A stretch of 64,000 nt of DNA from Cycloclasticus sp. symbiont of Bathymodiolus heckerae (GTDB lineage Bacteria > Pseudomonadota > Gammaproteobacteria > Methylococcales > Cycloclasticaceae): contig LWTL01000115.1 in assembly GCA_002101235.1 (NCBI GenBank), positions 18,559-82,558 on the forward strand. Reading direction: 5' to 3'. The position numbers were made by a program, and so were the translations under genes. Below the pieces are notes generated by a model. The model did not search any database and had not been told where the DNA came from. It saw only the letters and a program-made list of their open reading frames with translations. Shown in pieces: positions 39,313-49,742 of this stretch (position 1 is its first letter; each line of letters starts with the position of its first letter).

Positions 39313-40975
39313 CTTTTTCTACCATTTCTTTTGCGTGAGCAAGGGTTGTTTCTGAAATATCAATACCACCTAACATACGGGCTACTTCGTTAACACGGTC
39401 AGTTTTATTGAGCGTTGTTATTTGAGTTTTAGTTTGTTCGTCACTTTTATTTTTGCTAACGAATAAGTGCTGGTGGCCTTGTGAGGCGACCTGAGGTAAA
39501 TGGGTGACGCACAAGACTTGTCGGTTTAATGCAATACTCCGCAAGCACATACCAACTGTCTCAGCCACGCCACCACCAATACCTGCATCCACTTCATCAA
39601 AAACCAGGGTGGGTATGGTGTTGTTCTGACTGGTGACAACCTGTATTGCCAAACTAATTCGAGAGAGTTCACCACCGGAAGCAACTTTTCCAATAGGTAG
39701 AGCAGGCATACCAGGGTTTGTTGTTACTAGAAATGATACGTCATCGAGTCCATTCTTTTTAGGGTTCTCTTGTACTGAATAACCAACTTGAATTTCTAAG
39801 TAACCATCGGGTAAGCCGAGTGTTTTTAGTGTGCTAGTGATTTTGTTGCTAAGTTCTTTTGCGGTTTCTACACGTTGTGCATGTAGTTCTTTTGCCGCTT
39901 CTTCGTATTCATCGATGGCATTAGTTATTTCTTGCTGAATAGCGTTTAAACGCTCGTTACGGTTGTCGAGTAATTCGAGTCGTGATACGAGTTCGTTGTG
40001 CTTTTCAGTGAGTAGGTGTGGTTCGATATGGAGCTTACGGGCAAGCGAGTGCATGGTGCTTAATTGCCTATCGAGCTGAGCCATTTGCTCGGGGTCATCG
40101 TTTTGCTGATCGGTGATATGTCTTAAGTCGCGGCTTGCTTCTTGGATTTGAATAGCAGCTTCTTTGATTTGTTCGGAAACAGATGAAAATTTATCAGATA
40201 AATGGGTGAGTTCTTCTAATTCCTGCGAAACACTGCTTAGTTGACTGTGAATAGCGCGGTTTTCATCTTCGTAAAGTGCACAGATTTGTTTTTCAGCAAT
40301 TTCAATGATTTTACTCATATTGGCTGCTGTCGTATGTTCTTGCACTAACTCATCATAGTTAAGATGAAGAATGTCAGCTTGTTCTAGTTCGTTAATTTGA
40401 TATTTTAGAAGCTGTTTTTCGCTATCGTTATCGTCGTTTCCACCGGTCAGGCTTACGAGTTCGTGGTTCAACTTCTTCCAATCGTTATAACGCTCGTTGC
40501 AATCAACAATAGCAGTTTGGGAAGGTAATGAAGTATCCAGTAATTGGTATTGTTTTTCGGGTTGAAGCAGGTCTAAGTGTGCGTGTTGACCGTGGATGCT
40601 AATGAGGTGCTGAGATAGTTGCTGTAACGTTTTTAAATTAACAACGTGTCCGTTAATAAAAGCTTTTGAGCGACCGTCTGCATTAATGGTGCGACGGATT
40701 AAGCAATCAGAGTCTTCAGCCAGCTCATTTAGGGAGAGCCAACTTTTGGCGTCTGGTGTTTGGCTGATATCAAAATCAAGACTGATGTCCGCCTTATCTG
40801 CGCCGTGCCTTAATAAGTTCGCATCTGCACGTTCGCCCAAACATAGTTTCATTGCGGTGAGTAAAATTGACTTACCTGCGCCGGTTTCGCCGGTTAGGGT
40901 TGTCATGCCTTGCTCTAGTTCGAGGTTTAGTTGCTCAACAACAGCGAGCCCTTTGATATTAATAGATCTGAGCAT
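39305..40975 (-). CDS. recN: DNA repair protein RecN
   Basis: LTGETGAGKSILLTAMKLCLGERAD; LVFDEVDAGIGGGVAETVG. Confidence 0.97.
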   Translation of the reverse strand: MLRSINIKGLAVVEQLNLELEQGMTTLTGETGAGKSILLTAMKLCLGERADANLLRHGADKADISLDFDISQTPDAKSWLSLNELAEDSDCLIRRTINADGRSKAFINGHVVNLKTLQQLSQHLISIHGQHAHLDLLQPEKQYQLLDTSLPSQTAIVDCNERYNDWKKLNHELVSLTGGNDDNDSEKQLLKYQINELEQADILHLNYDELVQEHTTAANMSKIIEIAEKQICALYEDENRAIHSQLSSVSQELEELTHLSDKFSSVSEQIKEAAIQIQEASRDLRHITDQQNDDPEQMAQLDRQLSTMHSLARKLHIEPHLLTEKHNELVSRLELLDNRNERLNAIQQEITNAIDEYEEAAKELHAQRVETAKELSNKITSTLKTLGLPDGYLEIQVGYSVQENPKKNGLDDVSFLVTTNPGMPALPIGKVASGGELSRISLAIQVVTSQNNTIPTLVFDEVDAGIGGGVAETVGMCLRSIALNRQVLCVTHLPQVASQGHQHLFVSKNKSDEQTKTQITTLNKTDRVNEVARMLGGIDISETTLAHAKEMVEKAI

Positions 40976-40979
40976 TGTT

Positions 40980-41864
40980 TTAAGCTTGAGGAGCTCTACT
41001 CCAGCCCAGTTTAACGCGTAAGATATTGAAAAAGTCGTGGTCGGTAGGGTGCAGTAAGCGAATTTTGTTCTCGTAACGCTTAATGCTCACTAAATCGCCC
41101 TCGAGAACGTCAGGAAGAATAACGTTGTCACAAGTAAGTTGTGCTTTGTGCTTGTCCCGTTGACTGAATTTAATCCCCACTTCGCTTTTACCATCAATAA
41201 CAATGGGACGGTTGCTTAAAGTGTGTGGGTTAATAGGCACTAACACTATCGCGTCTAAAGACGGTGACATAAGGGGGCCTCCGCCGGAGAGGGCGTAAGC
41301 TGTTGATCCAGTTGGCGTGGCAATAATGAGCCCATCTGAACGTTGAGAGTTAACAAATTTTTCATCAACGTAGGTTTCAATATCAATTAAACCAGGGGAT
41401 TTTAGCCGATGAATAGCGACCTCGTTAAAGGCAGATTGTTCGTGGATGACAACGTTATTTCGAATAATACGGGTGTTTAAAATAATACGCTCTTCTTCGT
41501 GGTATTTACCTTCAAGAATTTGCTTTATTTTATCGCCCATTTCCTCTGGGGAGATATCAACCAGAAATCCAAGTGTTCCTAAGTTGATACCAATGAGCGG
41601 AACATTTGTGTTAACTAATGCGCGAGCTGCGGAAAGTAAAGTGCCGTCACCACCAATAGACATAATTAAGTCGCAGTGCTCAGCTAAAGATTCTAAGGGA
41701 GTGATTTGCTCGCTGCTTAAAGAGATATGTCGTGCTGTTTCAGGCTCAATATATACCTTAATACCAGCGTTCGTTAGTAGTTTGTATAGGGCTTGAAGAG
41801 GCGCAGAAATATCGTTTGCATCAGGTTTGGAGATAAGCCCTATTCGTTTGAATTGTGTGTTCAT
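40980..41864 (-). CDS. nadK: NAD(+) kinase
   Basis: SIGGDGTLLSAAR, TPTGSTAYALSGGGPL; start MNTQFKRIGLISKP inside ORF 40980-41939. Confidence 0.96.
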   Translation of the reverse strand: MNTQFKRIGLISKPDANDISAPLQALYKLLTNAGIKVYIEPETARHISLSSEQITPLESLAEHCDLIMSIGGDGTLLSAARALVNTNVPLIGINLGTLGFLVDISPEEMGDKIKQILEGKYHEEERIILNTRIIRNNVVIHEQSAFNEVAIHRLKSPGLIDIETYVDEKFVNSQRSDGLIIATPTGSTAYALSGGGPLMSPSLDAIVLVPINPHTLSNRPIVIDGKSEVGIKFSQRDKHKAQLTCDNVILPDVLEGDLVSIKRYENKIRLLHPTDHDFFNILRVKLGWSRAPQA

Positions 41865-42068
41865 TAATACCCTCAATTTAGACTTCAAAAGTGTACACGA
41901 ACTCAGCTTGCTTGCGCCTAAAATGTAAATATTTTTCATGGCGTATTTATTTGCAAATGATCTCTATTTTTGATGAGCAAATTAAATCATAATGAATCTT
42001 ATATAATTGCTTTCATCTGACAAAGTAATTCAATTAGTTAATGTGACAGCAAAAGTTTTAGGCGAGAC

Positions 42069-42098
42069 CTTGAAAACTTAAGATTTACCACCACTTAG
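42069..42098 (+). promoter_or_regulatory. Putative sigma32 (heat-shock) promoter upstream of grpE
   Basis: CTTGAAA, about 12-14 bp, CCACCACTTA resembling CCCCATnTA. Confidence 0.45.
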
Positions 42099-42173
42099 TA
42101 AAGATAATCGTTAGGCATGTGTTTTTGTGTGCCAGTGATAACCATTCAACATACAAAATAATGAGGAAATATT

Positions 42174-42797
42174 ATGGGGTCTGAAGAACAAACAGATCAA
42201 AGCGATGTGGTGCAATCAGCGGCAGATGTGGAAGAAAGTTTAATAGATGAAGTTGTAGATGATGTGTTAGCAGTTGATGAAACCGTTGGAACAGTAGATT
42301 TACAGTCTGCGCTTGATGTGGCAAATGCACGTGCAGATGAAAACTGGGAAAAGGTTTTATTAGCGAAGGCGGATGTTGAGAATATTCGTCGTCGTACGCA
42401 AAAAGACATTGAAAAAGCCCGTCGTTTTTCTGTAGAAAAATTTGCCAAAGATATGCTAGCTGTTGTGGACAGTTTAGAAATGGGGCTTGCAGCGGCCGAA
42501 AATATGTCGGGTGATGTAGCTTCTATTAAAGAAGGCATGGAGCTGACGTATAAGCAGTTGTTGTCGTCTTTAGCAAACTCAGGTGTTGTGCAAGTTAATC
42601 CAGAAGGTGAAAGCTTTAATCCTGATCTTCACCAAGCTATATCGATGGTGCCGAGTGATGAGCATGCCAATAACACGGTGATGCAGGTTTTTCAAAAAGG
42701 TTATACCTTGAACAGTCGCTTAATGCGCCCTGCAATGGTGATTGTGTCGCAATCTTCAGCGCCGGCAGATGCAAAAAAAATTGACGAGCAAGCTTGA
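42174..42797 (+). CDS. grpE: Nucleotide exchange factor GrpE
   Basis: KADVENIRRRTQKDIEKARRFSVEKFAKDML. Confidence 0.96.
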   Translation: MGSEEQTDQSDVVQSAADVEESLIDEVVDDVLAVDETVGTVDLQSALDVANARADENWEKVLLAKADVENIRRRTQKDIEKARRFSVEKFAKDMLAVVDSLEMGLAAAENMSGDVASIKEGMELTYKQLLSSLANSGVVQVNPEGESFNPDLHQAISMVPSDEHANNTVMQVFQKGYTLNSRLMRPAMVIVSQSSAPADAKKIDEQA

Positions 42798-42861
42798 AAA
42801 TAGAATTGGCATCCCCATATTCTAACTAACAGACAAAATATTAAATTTCGGAGATATTCAA

Positions 42862-44784
42862 ATGGCTAAAATTATAGGTATTGATTTAGGAACAACAAAC
42901 TCGTGTGTTGCCGTTTTAGATGGTGACACCGCTAAAGTTCTTGAAAACAGCGAAGGCGCAAGAACAACACCTTCTATTGTTGCTTTTACAGCAGACGATG
43001 AAGTGCTTGTTGGGCAATCAGCAAAGCGTCAAGCGGTAACTAATCCTACAAACACAGTGTTTGCGACAAAACGTTTAATCGGTCGTAAATTCAAAGATGA
43101 TGTGGTTCAAAAAGATGTGAGCATGGTGCCTTACAAAATCGTAGCAGCGGATAACGGCGATGCTTGGATTGAAGCGCAAGGCAAAAAAATGGCGCCACCA
43201 GAAATTGCTGCGCGTATTTTAATGAAGCTTAAAAAAGATGCAGAAGCATATCTAGGTGAGGAAGTAACAGAAGCGGTTATTACTGTACCTGCGTACTTTA
43301 ATGACTCACAGCGTCAAGCAACGAAAGATGCAGGTAAAATTGCAGGCTTAGAAGTTAAACGTATTATTAATGAGCCAACAGCGGCTGCATTAGCTTACGG
43401 CATGGACAAGAAAACCGGCGATCGTACGATTGCGGTTTACGACTTGGGCGGTGGTACATTCGATGTATCTATCATTGAAATTGCTGAAGTAGATGGCGAG
43501 CATCAGTTTGAAGTGTTATCAACAAACGGTGATACATTCTTAGGCGGTGAAGATTTCGATTTACGTATTATTGACTTCTTATCTGATGAATTTAAGAAAG
43601 AAAACTCCGTTGATTTACATAACGATCCTTTAGCGCTACAGCGTTTAAAAGAAGCGGCTGAAAAAGCAAAAATCGAGTTATCGTCTAACCAACAAACAGA
43701 TATTAACTTGCCTTACATCACAGCAGATGCATCAGGTCCTAAGCATTTAAACGTAAAGTTAACACGTGCTAAATTAGAATCTTTAGTTGATGACTTGGTT
43801 CAACGTACGATTTCTCCTTGTGCAACAGCACTTAAGGATGCAGGCTTAGAAGCATCAGAAATTGATGATGTTATTTTGGTGGGTGGTCAAACACGTATGC
43901 CGAAAGTTCAAGAAGTTGTTGCTGAATTCTTTGGTCAAGATCCTCGTAAAGATGTGAATCCAGACGAAGCCGTTGCCGTTGGTGCAGCTATTCAGGCGGG
44001 TGTGTTAGCGGGTGATGTAACAGACGTTCTTTTATTGGATGTTACGCCACTGTCTTTAGGTATTGAGACAATGGGCGGCGTTATGACGAAGCTTATTGAA
44101 AAGAACACAACGATTCCAAGTAAAGCAGGTCAAACATTCTCAACAGCAGAAGATAACCAAACAGCCGTAACAATTCACGTGTTACAGGGTGAGCGCGAAA
44201 TGGCTTCAGGTAATAAATCTTTAGGTCGTTTTGACCTTCAAGATATCCCGCCTTCACGCCGCGGCACACCACAAATTGAAGTGTCTTTCGATATTGATGC
44301 AAACGGCATCTTAAATGTATCGGCTAAAGATAAAGCAACAGGTAAAGAACAGTCAGTTGTGATTAAAGCATCAAGTGGTTTGTCTGATGAAGAAGTAGAA
44401 GCAATGATTAGCGATGCTGAAGCACATGCTGAAGAAGATAAAAAATTGCATGAGTTAGTAACAGCAAGAAACACGGCTGATGGCATGATTCACGCAACAG
44501 AAAAGTCTATTGAAGAAATGGGCGATAAAGTTGAAGAAGCTGAAAAAACTGAAATTGAAGCAGCGATTGTAGAGCTTCAAGAAGCGGTAAAAGGCGATGA
44601 TAAAGAAGCGATCGAAGCAAAAACAGAAGCGCTAACAGCGTTATCAGGTAAGTTGGCTGAGAAAATGTATGCTGATGCAGGTGCGGAAGGTGACGCTGGT
44701 TCAGCTGAGGCGCAATCTGGCGAAGCAGCAGATGACGTGGTTGATGCGGAATTTGAAGAAGTAAAAGACGACGATAAGAAGTAA
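42862..44784 (+). CDS. dnaK: Molecular chaperone DnaK
   Basis: [33 protein letters not shown]; full length. Confidence 0.99.
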   Translation: MAKIIGIDLGTTNSCVAVLDGDTAKVLENSEGARTTPSIVAFTADDEVLVGQSAKRQAVTNPTNTVFATKRLIGRKFKDDVVQKDVSMVPYKIVAADNGDAWIEAQGKKMAPPEIAARILMKLKKDAEAYLGEEVTEAVITVPAYFNDSQRQATKDAGKIAGLEVKRIINEPTAAALAYGMDKKTGDRTIAVYDLGGGTFDVSIIEIAEVDGEHQFEVLSTNGDTFLGGEDFDLRIIDFLSDEFKKENSVDLHNDPLALQRLKEAAEKAKIELSSNQQTDINLPYITADASGPKHLNVKLTRAKLESLVDDLVQRTISPCATALKDAGLEASEIDDVILVGGQTRMPKVQEVVAEFFGQDPRKDVNPDEAVAVGAAIQAGVLAGDVTDVLLLDVTPLSLGIETMGGVMTKLIEKNTTIPSKAGQTFSTAEDNQTAVTIHVLQGEREMASGNKSLGRFDLQDIPPSRRGTPQIEVSFDIDANGILNVSAKDKATGKEQSVVIKASSGLSDEEVEAMISDAEAHAEEDKKLHELVTARNTADGMIHATEKSIEEMGDKVEEAEKTEIEAAIVELQEAVKGDDKEAIEAKTEALTALSGKLAEKMYADAGAEGDAGSAEAQSGEAADDVVDAEFEEVKDDDKK

Positions 44785-44885
44785 GTCTTAAATGGGGTGA
44801 CTCCCTTTGAAACATAGCCCAGTATAGGGTTGCGCATAGCCGCCGATTTATCGGTGGCTTTGGCGTATTCAGGTGATAGAGAATA

Positions 44886-46022
44886 ATGGAAAAAGAAGAT
44901 TTTTATAAAGTACTAGAAGTTGCACGTGATGCGAGCAGCCGTGAGATAAAGAAAGCGTATAGACGTTTGGCGATGAAATATCACCCAGACAGAAATACCG
45001 ATAACCCTGAGGCAGAAGATAAGTTTAAGGTTATTCAAGAAGCGTATGCCATTTTGAGTGATGATAAAAAACGTGCCGCTTATGACCAGTTTGGCCATGC
45101 TGGTGTTGATCAGTCAATGGGTGGCGGGCGCGGTGGTTTCCAAGGTGGCGGTGGGGATTTCAGTGATGTATTTGGTGACGTGTTTGGTGATATTTTCGGT
45201 GGTGGCGGAGGTGGTCGTCGCAGTCAGGTGACACGTGGAGCTGACCTTCGTTACAACTTAGACCTCACTTTAGAAGATGCTGTTTCTGGTATGGAAACAA
45301 AAATTAAAGTACCAACCGCTATCAGTTGTACTGGTTGCAAAGGCACCGGTTCAAAAAGTGGTAAGTCAGGTGTGTGTACTTCGTGTGCAGGTCATGGTCA
45401 GGTGCGCATGCAGCAAGGCATGTTTTCTGTACAGCAAACCTGCCCAACGTGTCGAGGCTCGGGTTCGGTTATTAAAGACCCATGCGGAAAGTGCCGTGGT
45501 TCAGGTAAAACCAAAGAGCAAAAAACATTGGCTGTTAAAATACCGGCTGGTGTTGATACGGGTGATAGAATTCGTTTAGGCGGTGAAGGTGAGGCTGGCG
45601 AGCATGGTGGCCCTTCTGGCGATTTATATGTGCAAGTGAATGTGGCGGATCATGCAATTTTCACACGTGATGATGCTAATTTATATTGTGATATGCCCAT
45701 TAGTTTCGCTATCGCGGCATTGGGTGGTGAGCTTGAGGTGCCCACTTTAACGGGTAAAGTAAAGCTCAAAATTCCTGCGGAAACTCAAACAGGTAAATTG
45801 TTTAGGTTGCGTGGCAAAGGTGTAAAGCAAGTGCGAGGCGGCCCCGTTGGAGATTTAATGTGCCGTGTGAACGTGGAAACGCCTGTTAATTTAACAGCGG
45901 AACAAAAGAAACTGGTTGAGCAGTTAGAAAGTTCTTTCAAAACAGGTGGAACACGCCATAATCCACAAGAAAATTCGTGGTTAGATGGTGTTAAAAGCTT
46001 TTTTGATAAAGTGAAATCTTAA
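44886..46022 (+). CDS. dnaJ: Molecular chaperone DnaJ
   Basis: J-domain HPD, Gly-rich region, four CxxCxGxG repeats. Confidence 0.99.
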   Translation: MEKEDFYKVLEVARDASSREIKKAYRRLAMKYHPDRNTDNPEAEDKFKVIQEAYAILSDDKKRAAYDQFGHAGVDQSMGGGRGGFQGGGGDFSDVFGDVFGDIFGGGGGGRRSQVTRGADLRYNLDLTLEDAVSGMETKIKVPTAISCTGCKGTGSKSGKSGVCTSCAGHGQVRMQQGMFSVQQTCPTCRGSGSVIKDPCGKCRGSGKTKEQKTLAVKIPAGVDTGDRIRLGGEGEAGEHGGPSGDLYVQVNVADHAIFTRDDANLYCDMPISFAIAALGGELEVPTLTGKVKLKIPAETQTGKLFRLRGKGVKQVRGGPVGDLMCRVNVETPVNLTAEQKKLVEQLESSFKTGGTRHNPQENSWLDGVKSFFDKVKS

Positions 46023-46082
46023 AAGTAATTACCATAACCTAGTGAAAGTATTTTTTGAGAAAAATGAGACAAGGGTGAATTG

Positions 46083-46889
46083 ATGGCCAATATTGCAATA
46101 TCAGGTGCTAGTGGACGAATGGGGCTTAATTTAATTAAGGCTTGTTTGCAAAACCCATCTTCAACATTAGGTGTGGCGATTGAACGAGAAGCTTCAGCTG
46201 CAATAGGTAAAGATGTAGGTGATATAGCAGGTGTTGAATCGCAGTCAGTCAAAGTGGTGTCAAATTATCAAAATGAGTCAGGTTCTTTTGATGTATTAGT
46301 TGATTTTACTCGCCCCGAAGCTTGCCTTGAAAAATTGGCGTTTTGCGAAGCCAATAATAAAGCCATCGTGATCGGTACAACGGGTTTTACAGATGAGCAA
46401 AAAGAACAAATAACGTCAGCATCTGAACGCATACCGGTTGTTTTTGCACCGAACATGGGTATTGGTGTGAATGTTACGCTGAAGTTATTAGAACTTGCCG
46501 CTAAAGCGATTGGCCAAACAGTCGATATTGAAGTGATTGAAGCGCATCACAAGCATAAAGTGGATGCTCCTTCAGGCACGGCACTTAAAATGGGTGAAGT
46601 GGTTGCTGAAGCAATGGGCCAAAAGCTTGACGATGTTGGCGTGTATGCACGTGAAGGCATTACGGGTGAACGTGACGAAGGCACGATTGGTTTTTCAACT
46701 ATTCGAGGTGGTGACATTGTTGGTGAGCATACTGTCATGTTTATTGATGAAGGCGAGCGTATTGAAATTAGCCACAAAGCTACTAGTAGAATGACCTTTG
46801 CAACCGGTGCAATACGGGCAGCTTGCTGGGTCTCTATGCAATCGGCTGGTTTGTACGATATGCAAGACGTGTTGGGCTTAAAAGATTAA
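46083..46889 (+). CDS. dapB: 4-hydroxy-tetrahydrodipicolinate reductase
   Basis: [35 protein letters not shown]. Confidence 0.97.
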   Translation: MANIAISGASGRMGLNLIKACLQNPSSTLGVAIEREASAAIGKDVGDIAGVESQSVKVVSNYQNESGSFDVLVDFTRPEACLEKLAFCEANNKAIVIGTTGFTDEQKEQITSASERIPVVFAPNMGIGVNVTLKLLELAAKAIGQTVDIEVIEAHHKHKVDAPSGTALKMGEVVAEAMGQKLDDVGVYAREGITGERDEGTIGFSTIRGGDIVGEHTVMFIDEGERIEISHKATSRMTFATGAIRAACWVSMQSAGLYDMQDVLGLKD

Positions 46890-47010
46890 ATTAAGTAACG
46901 GCTAAGTTTGTTATGCCGTATTGAATTTTCTGTTAGTATCTTGAGTAATAAGGTAGTCGTTAATATTGTTGTCAGTATAAAAAATAATTTAAAAGTAAGG
47001 GAGAATAACA

Positions 47011-48399
47011 ATGGGTTTATTGTGCAAAATAGCGGCCATGCTAGGTTTTGGGTCTTCTAAAAAAGAAGAGGAAACCCCTGTTGAAAAGCCAGTAGAGAAA
47101 ACAGCGGCTCAACCTCAAGTGGCTAAACCAACTGCGACACCAGTCGTCGATGGCGTAAAGAAATATGTGCTTATTGGTGCAGGTCCAGCGTCTGTAAGAG
47201 CAGCTGAAACATTACGTAAAGCAGACCCTGCATGTGTTATTACAATGATAGGCCTAGAAAAAGAATCGCCTTATTCACGTATGGCGCTGCCATACTATTT
47301 AAGTGGCATGATCGAGGACACTGGTACGCATCTTAGAAAAACAGAAGGTCACTTTGAAGGTTTGAATATTGATCATGTATTTGCAAAAGTAGAAAAAATT
47401 GATTCTGAAAAACAGACTGTTACGACAGGCAGCGGTGATGTGTATGACTATGATAAGTTAATGATTGCAACGGGTTCACGCCCTGCAAATTGTCCTTTCC
47501 CTGGATCTGATACAACGGGTGTTGTTAATTGCTGGACGTTGGAAGATGGCCGTGAAATTCTCGATACAATTAAGCCGGGCTCAAAAGTAGCTTTATTAGG
47601 CGCAGGTTTCGTCGCTTCAATTATTATTGAAGCGATGCTAAAAAGAGGTGTGGATCTCACTGTTATGATGGGGCGTACCGGAAAAATGGTGAGCCGTATG
47701 ATGGATGATACGGCTGGCGAGATGATTAAATCATGGTGTGAAGCCAAAGGTGTTACAACAATCATACCGTCTACTATTAAATCCATTGAGCCAGGCCCAG
47801 CTTTAAAACGTGACGATGACAGTTTGACAGAGTTCGATCTTATTATTGTTGCTACAGGTGTTTATTCAAACATAGAGTTTTTGGAAGGCAGTGGCATTGA
47901 AACAGACCAAGGCATTATCGTTGATGAAGGCTTGAAAACAAGCGTAGATAATATTTATGCGGCAGGTGATGTGGCTCAAGGTATAGACTTCTCTACCGGC
48001 GGGCTTTCAGTACATGCGATTCAACCAACGGCTGTTGACCATGGCCGAATTGCTGCAGTGAATATGATGGGTGGTTCTGCCGCTTATAAAGGCAGTTTGT
48101 GTATGAATGTATTGGATACAGCAGGCTTGGTGTCTACTTCATTTGGTAGTTGGGGTGGCGTAGAAGGCGGCGAAACAGCAACATTGGTTGATGTTGATAA
48201 CTATAAATATATCCGCTTAAACTTTAAGGATGATTTATTAGTCGGTGCTATTACCGTTGGCCGCACTGATTTTATTGGCGTTATGCGTGGTTTGATTCAA
48301 TCAGAAGTGCCGTTAGGCGATTGGAAAGAAAAGCTAACAGAAGATCCAACATTATTGATGAATGCATATTTAGCTCAGTCTCTCGATATTGCTCGATAA
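47011..48399 (+). CDS. FAD/NAD(P)-dependent pyridine nucleotide-disulfide oxidoreductase with Pro/Lys-rich N-terminal extension
   Basis: YVLIGAGPASVRAAETLR, IATGSRPA, VALLGAGFVA, NIYAAGDVAQ. Confidence 0.88.
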   Translation: MGLLCKIAAMLGFGSSKKEEETPVEKPVEKTAAQPQVAKPTATPVVDGVKKYVLIGAGPASVRAAETLRKADPACVITMIGLEKESPYSRMALPYYLSGMIEDTGTHLRKTEGHFEGLNIDHVFAKVEKIDSEKQTVTTGSGDVYDYDKLMIATGSRPANCPFPGSDTTGVVNCWTLEDGREILDTIKPGSKVALLGAGFVASIIIEAMLKRGVDLTVMMGRTGKMVSRMMDDTAGEMIKSWCEAKGVTTIIPSTIKSIEPGPALKRDDDSLTEFDLIIVATGVYSNIEFLEGSGIETDQGIIVDEGLKTSVDNIYAAGDVAQGIDFSTGGLSVHAIQPTAVDHGRIAAVNMMGGSAAYKGSLCMNVLDTAGLVSTSFGSWGGVEGGETATLVDVDNYKYIRLNFKDDLLVGAITVGRTDFIGVMRGLIQSEVPLGDWKEKLTEDPTLLMNAYLAQSLDIAR

Positions 48400-48544
48400 A
48401 GTAGAAAATCAATAAAATATGACGGCGTTAAATTGGACAATAAGGCACTAAATCCAGTAAAATCCGCGCTCATACATATTAACAATCAAAACGGGTAGAG
48501 CCAGAACGGTTCTTCCCGTTTTGCATATCTAAAGGTGGTGTAAT

Positions 48545-49681
48545 TTGTCTGACATAGCAATATTGGTTCTTGAAGACGGCAGTGTGTTCCGTGGACAATC
48601 TATAGGGGTTCAGGGGCTCACAACGGGCGAAGTCGTTTTCAATACATCGATGACCGGCTATCAGGAAATTCTTACCGATCCTTCATATTCTCATCAAATA
48701 GTCACGTTAACGTACCCACATATCGGTAATACTGGTGTGAATGCGGAAGATGAAGAATCAGCCGATATTCATGCGCGTGGTTTAGTCATCAGAGATTTGC
48801 CGTTAACACACAGTAATTGGCGCTCTGAAGAGTCATTATCTGATTATTTAATACGCAGTAATATTGTTGCTATTGCAGATATTGATACGCGTAAGTTAAC
48901 CCGAATACTTCGAGAAAAAGGTGCTCAACGCGGCTGTATTATTGCTGGTATTGATGCGGATGAAGCATTAGCGTTAGAGTCAGCAAAAGAAGCAGCTTCG
49001 TTGAAAGGGTTAGATTTAGCGCAGGTAGTAACCTGCGATGCCGCATACGATTGGACTGATTCAGTTTGGGCGTTAGACCCAGAAGAAAAGAAAGAACCAG
49101 CAAAGTCAGCGTTTAAAGTAGTGGCGTATGACTTTGGTGTTAAACGAAACATCCTTAGGTTATTAGTAGAATCAGGTTGTGAAGTGCATGTTGTACCGGC
49201 GAAAACACCGGCGAGCGAAGTACTTGCAATGTCGCCAGATGGTGTGTTTTTATCCAATGGCCCAGGCGACCCTGAGCCGTGCGATTATGCCATTGAAGCG
49301 ATTAAAACAATTTTAGAAAACAAAATACCTATGTTTGGTATTTGTTTGGGGCACCAGCTATTAGCCTTAGCCAGTGGCGCATCAACCGTTAAGATGAAGT
49401 TTGGTCATCACGGTGCAAACCATCCCGTTCAGGACTTGAAAACACAGCGTGTTATGATTACCAGTCAGAACCACGGTTTTGCTGTAGATGCTGATACATT
49501 GCCTGCTAATTTAACCGCTACGCACGTGTCACTGTTCGATAAAAGCTTGCAAGGTGTGGAGCGTACTGATTGCCCAGCTTTTAGCTTCCAAGGACATCCA
49601 GAAGCAAGCCCAGGACCTCAAGATATTGTTTATTTATTTGAGCGCTTTACAGCGATGATGGCTGCGAACAAAGCCTCGTAA
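48545..49681 (+). CDS. carA: Carbamoyl-phosphate synthase small subunit (TTG start)
   Basis: [40 protein letters not shown]. Confidence 0.97.
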   Translation: MSDIAILVLEDGSVFRGQSIGVQGLTTGEVVFNTSMTGYQEILTDPSYSHQIVTLTYPHIGNTGVNAEDEESADIHARGLVIRDLPLTHSNWRSEESLSDYLIRSNIVAIADIDTRKLTRILREKGAQRGCIIAGIDADEALALESAKEAASLKGLDLAQVVTCDAAYDWTDSVWALDPEEKKEPAKSAFKVVAYDFGVKRNILRLLVESGCEVHVVPAKTPASEVLAMSPDGVFLSNGPGDPEPCDYAIEAIKTILENKIPMFGICLGHQLLALASGASTVKMKFGHHGANHPVQDLKTQRVMITSQNHGFAVDADTLPANLTATHVSLFDKSLQGVERTDCPAFSFQGHPEASPGPQDIVYLFERFTAMMAANKAS

Positions 49682-49742
49682 AACAGTTCACGACGATTAA
49701 GAAACAGGTGGTCTCAGACCGCACACATTTATAAAGAGAATT

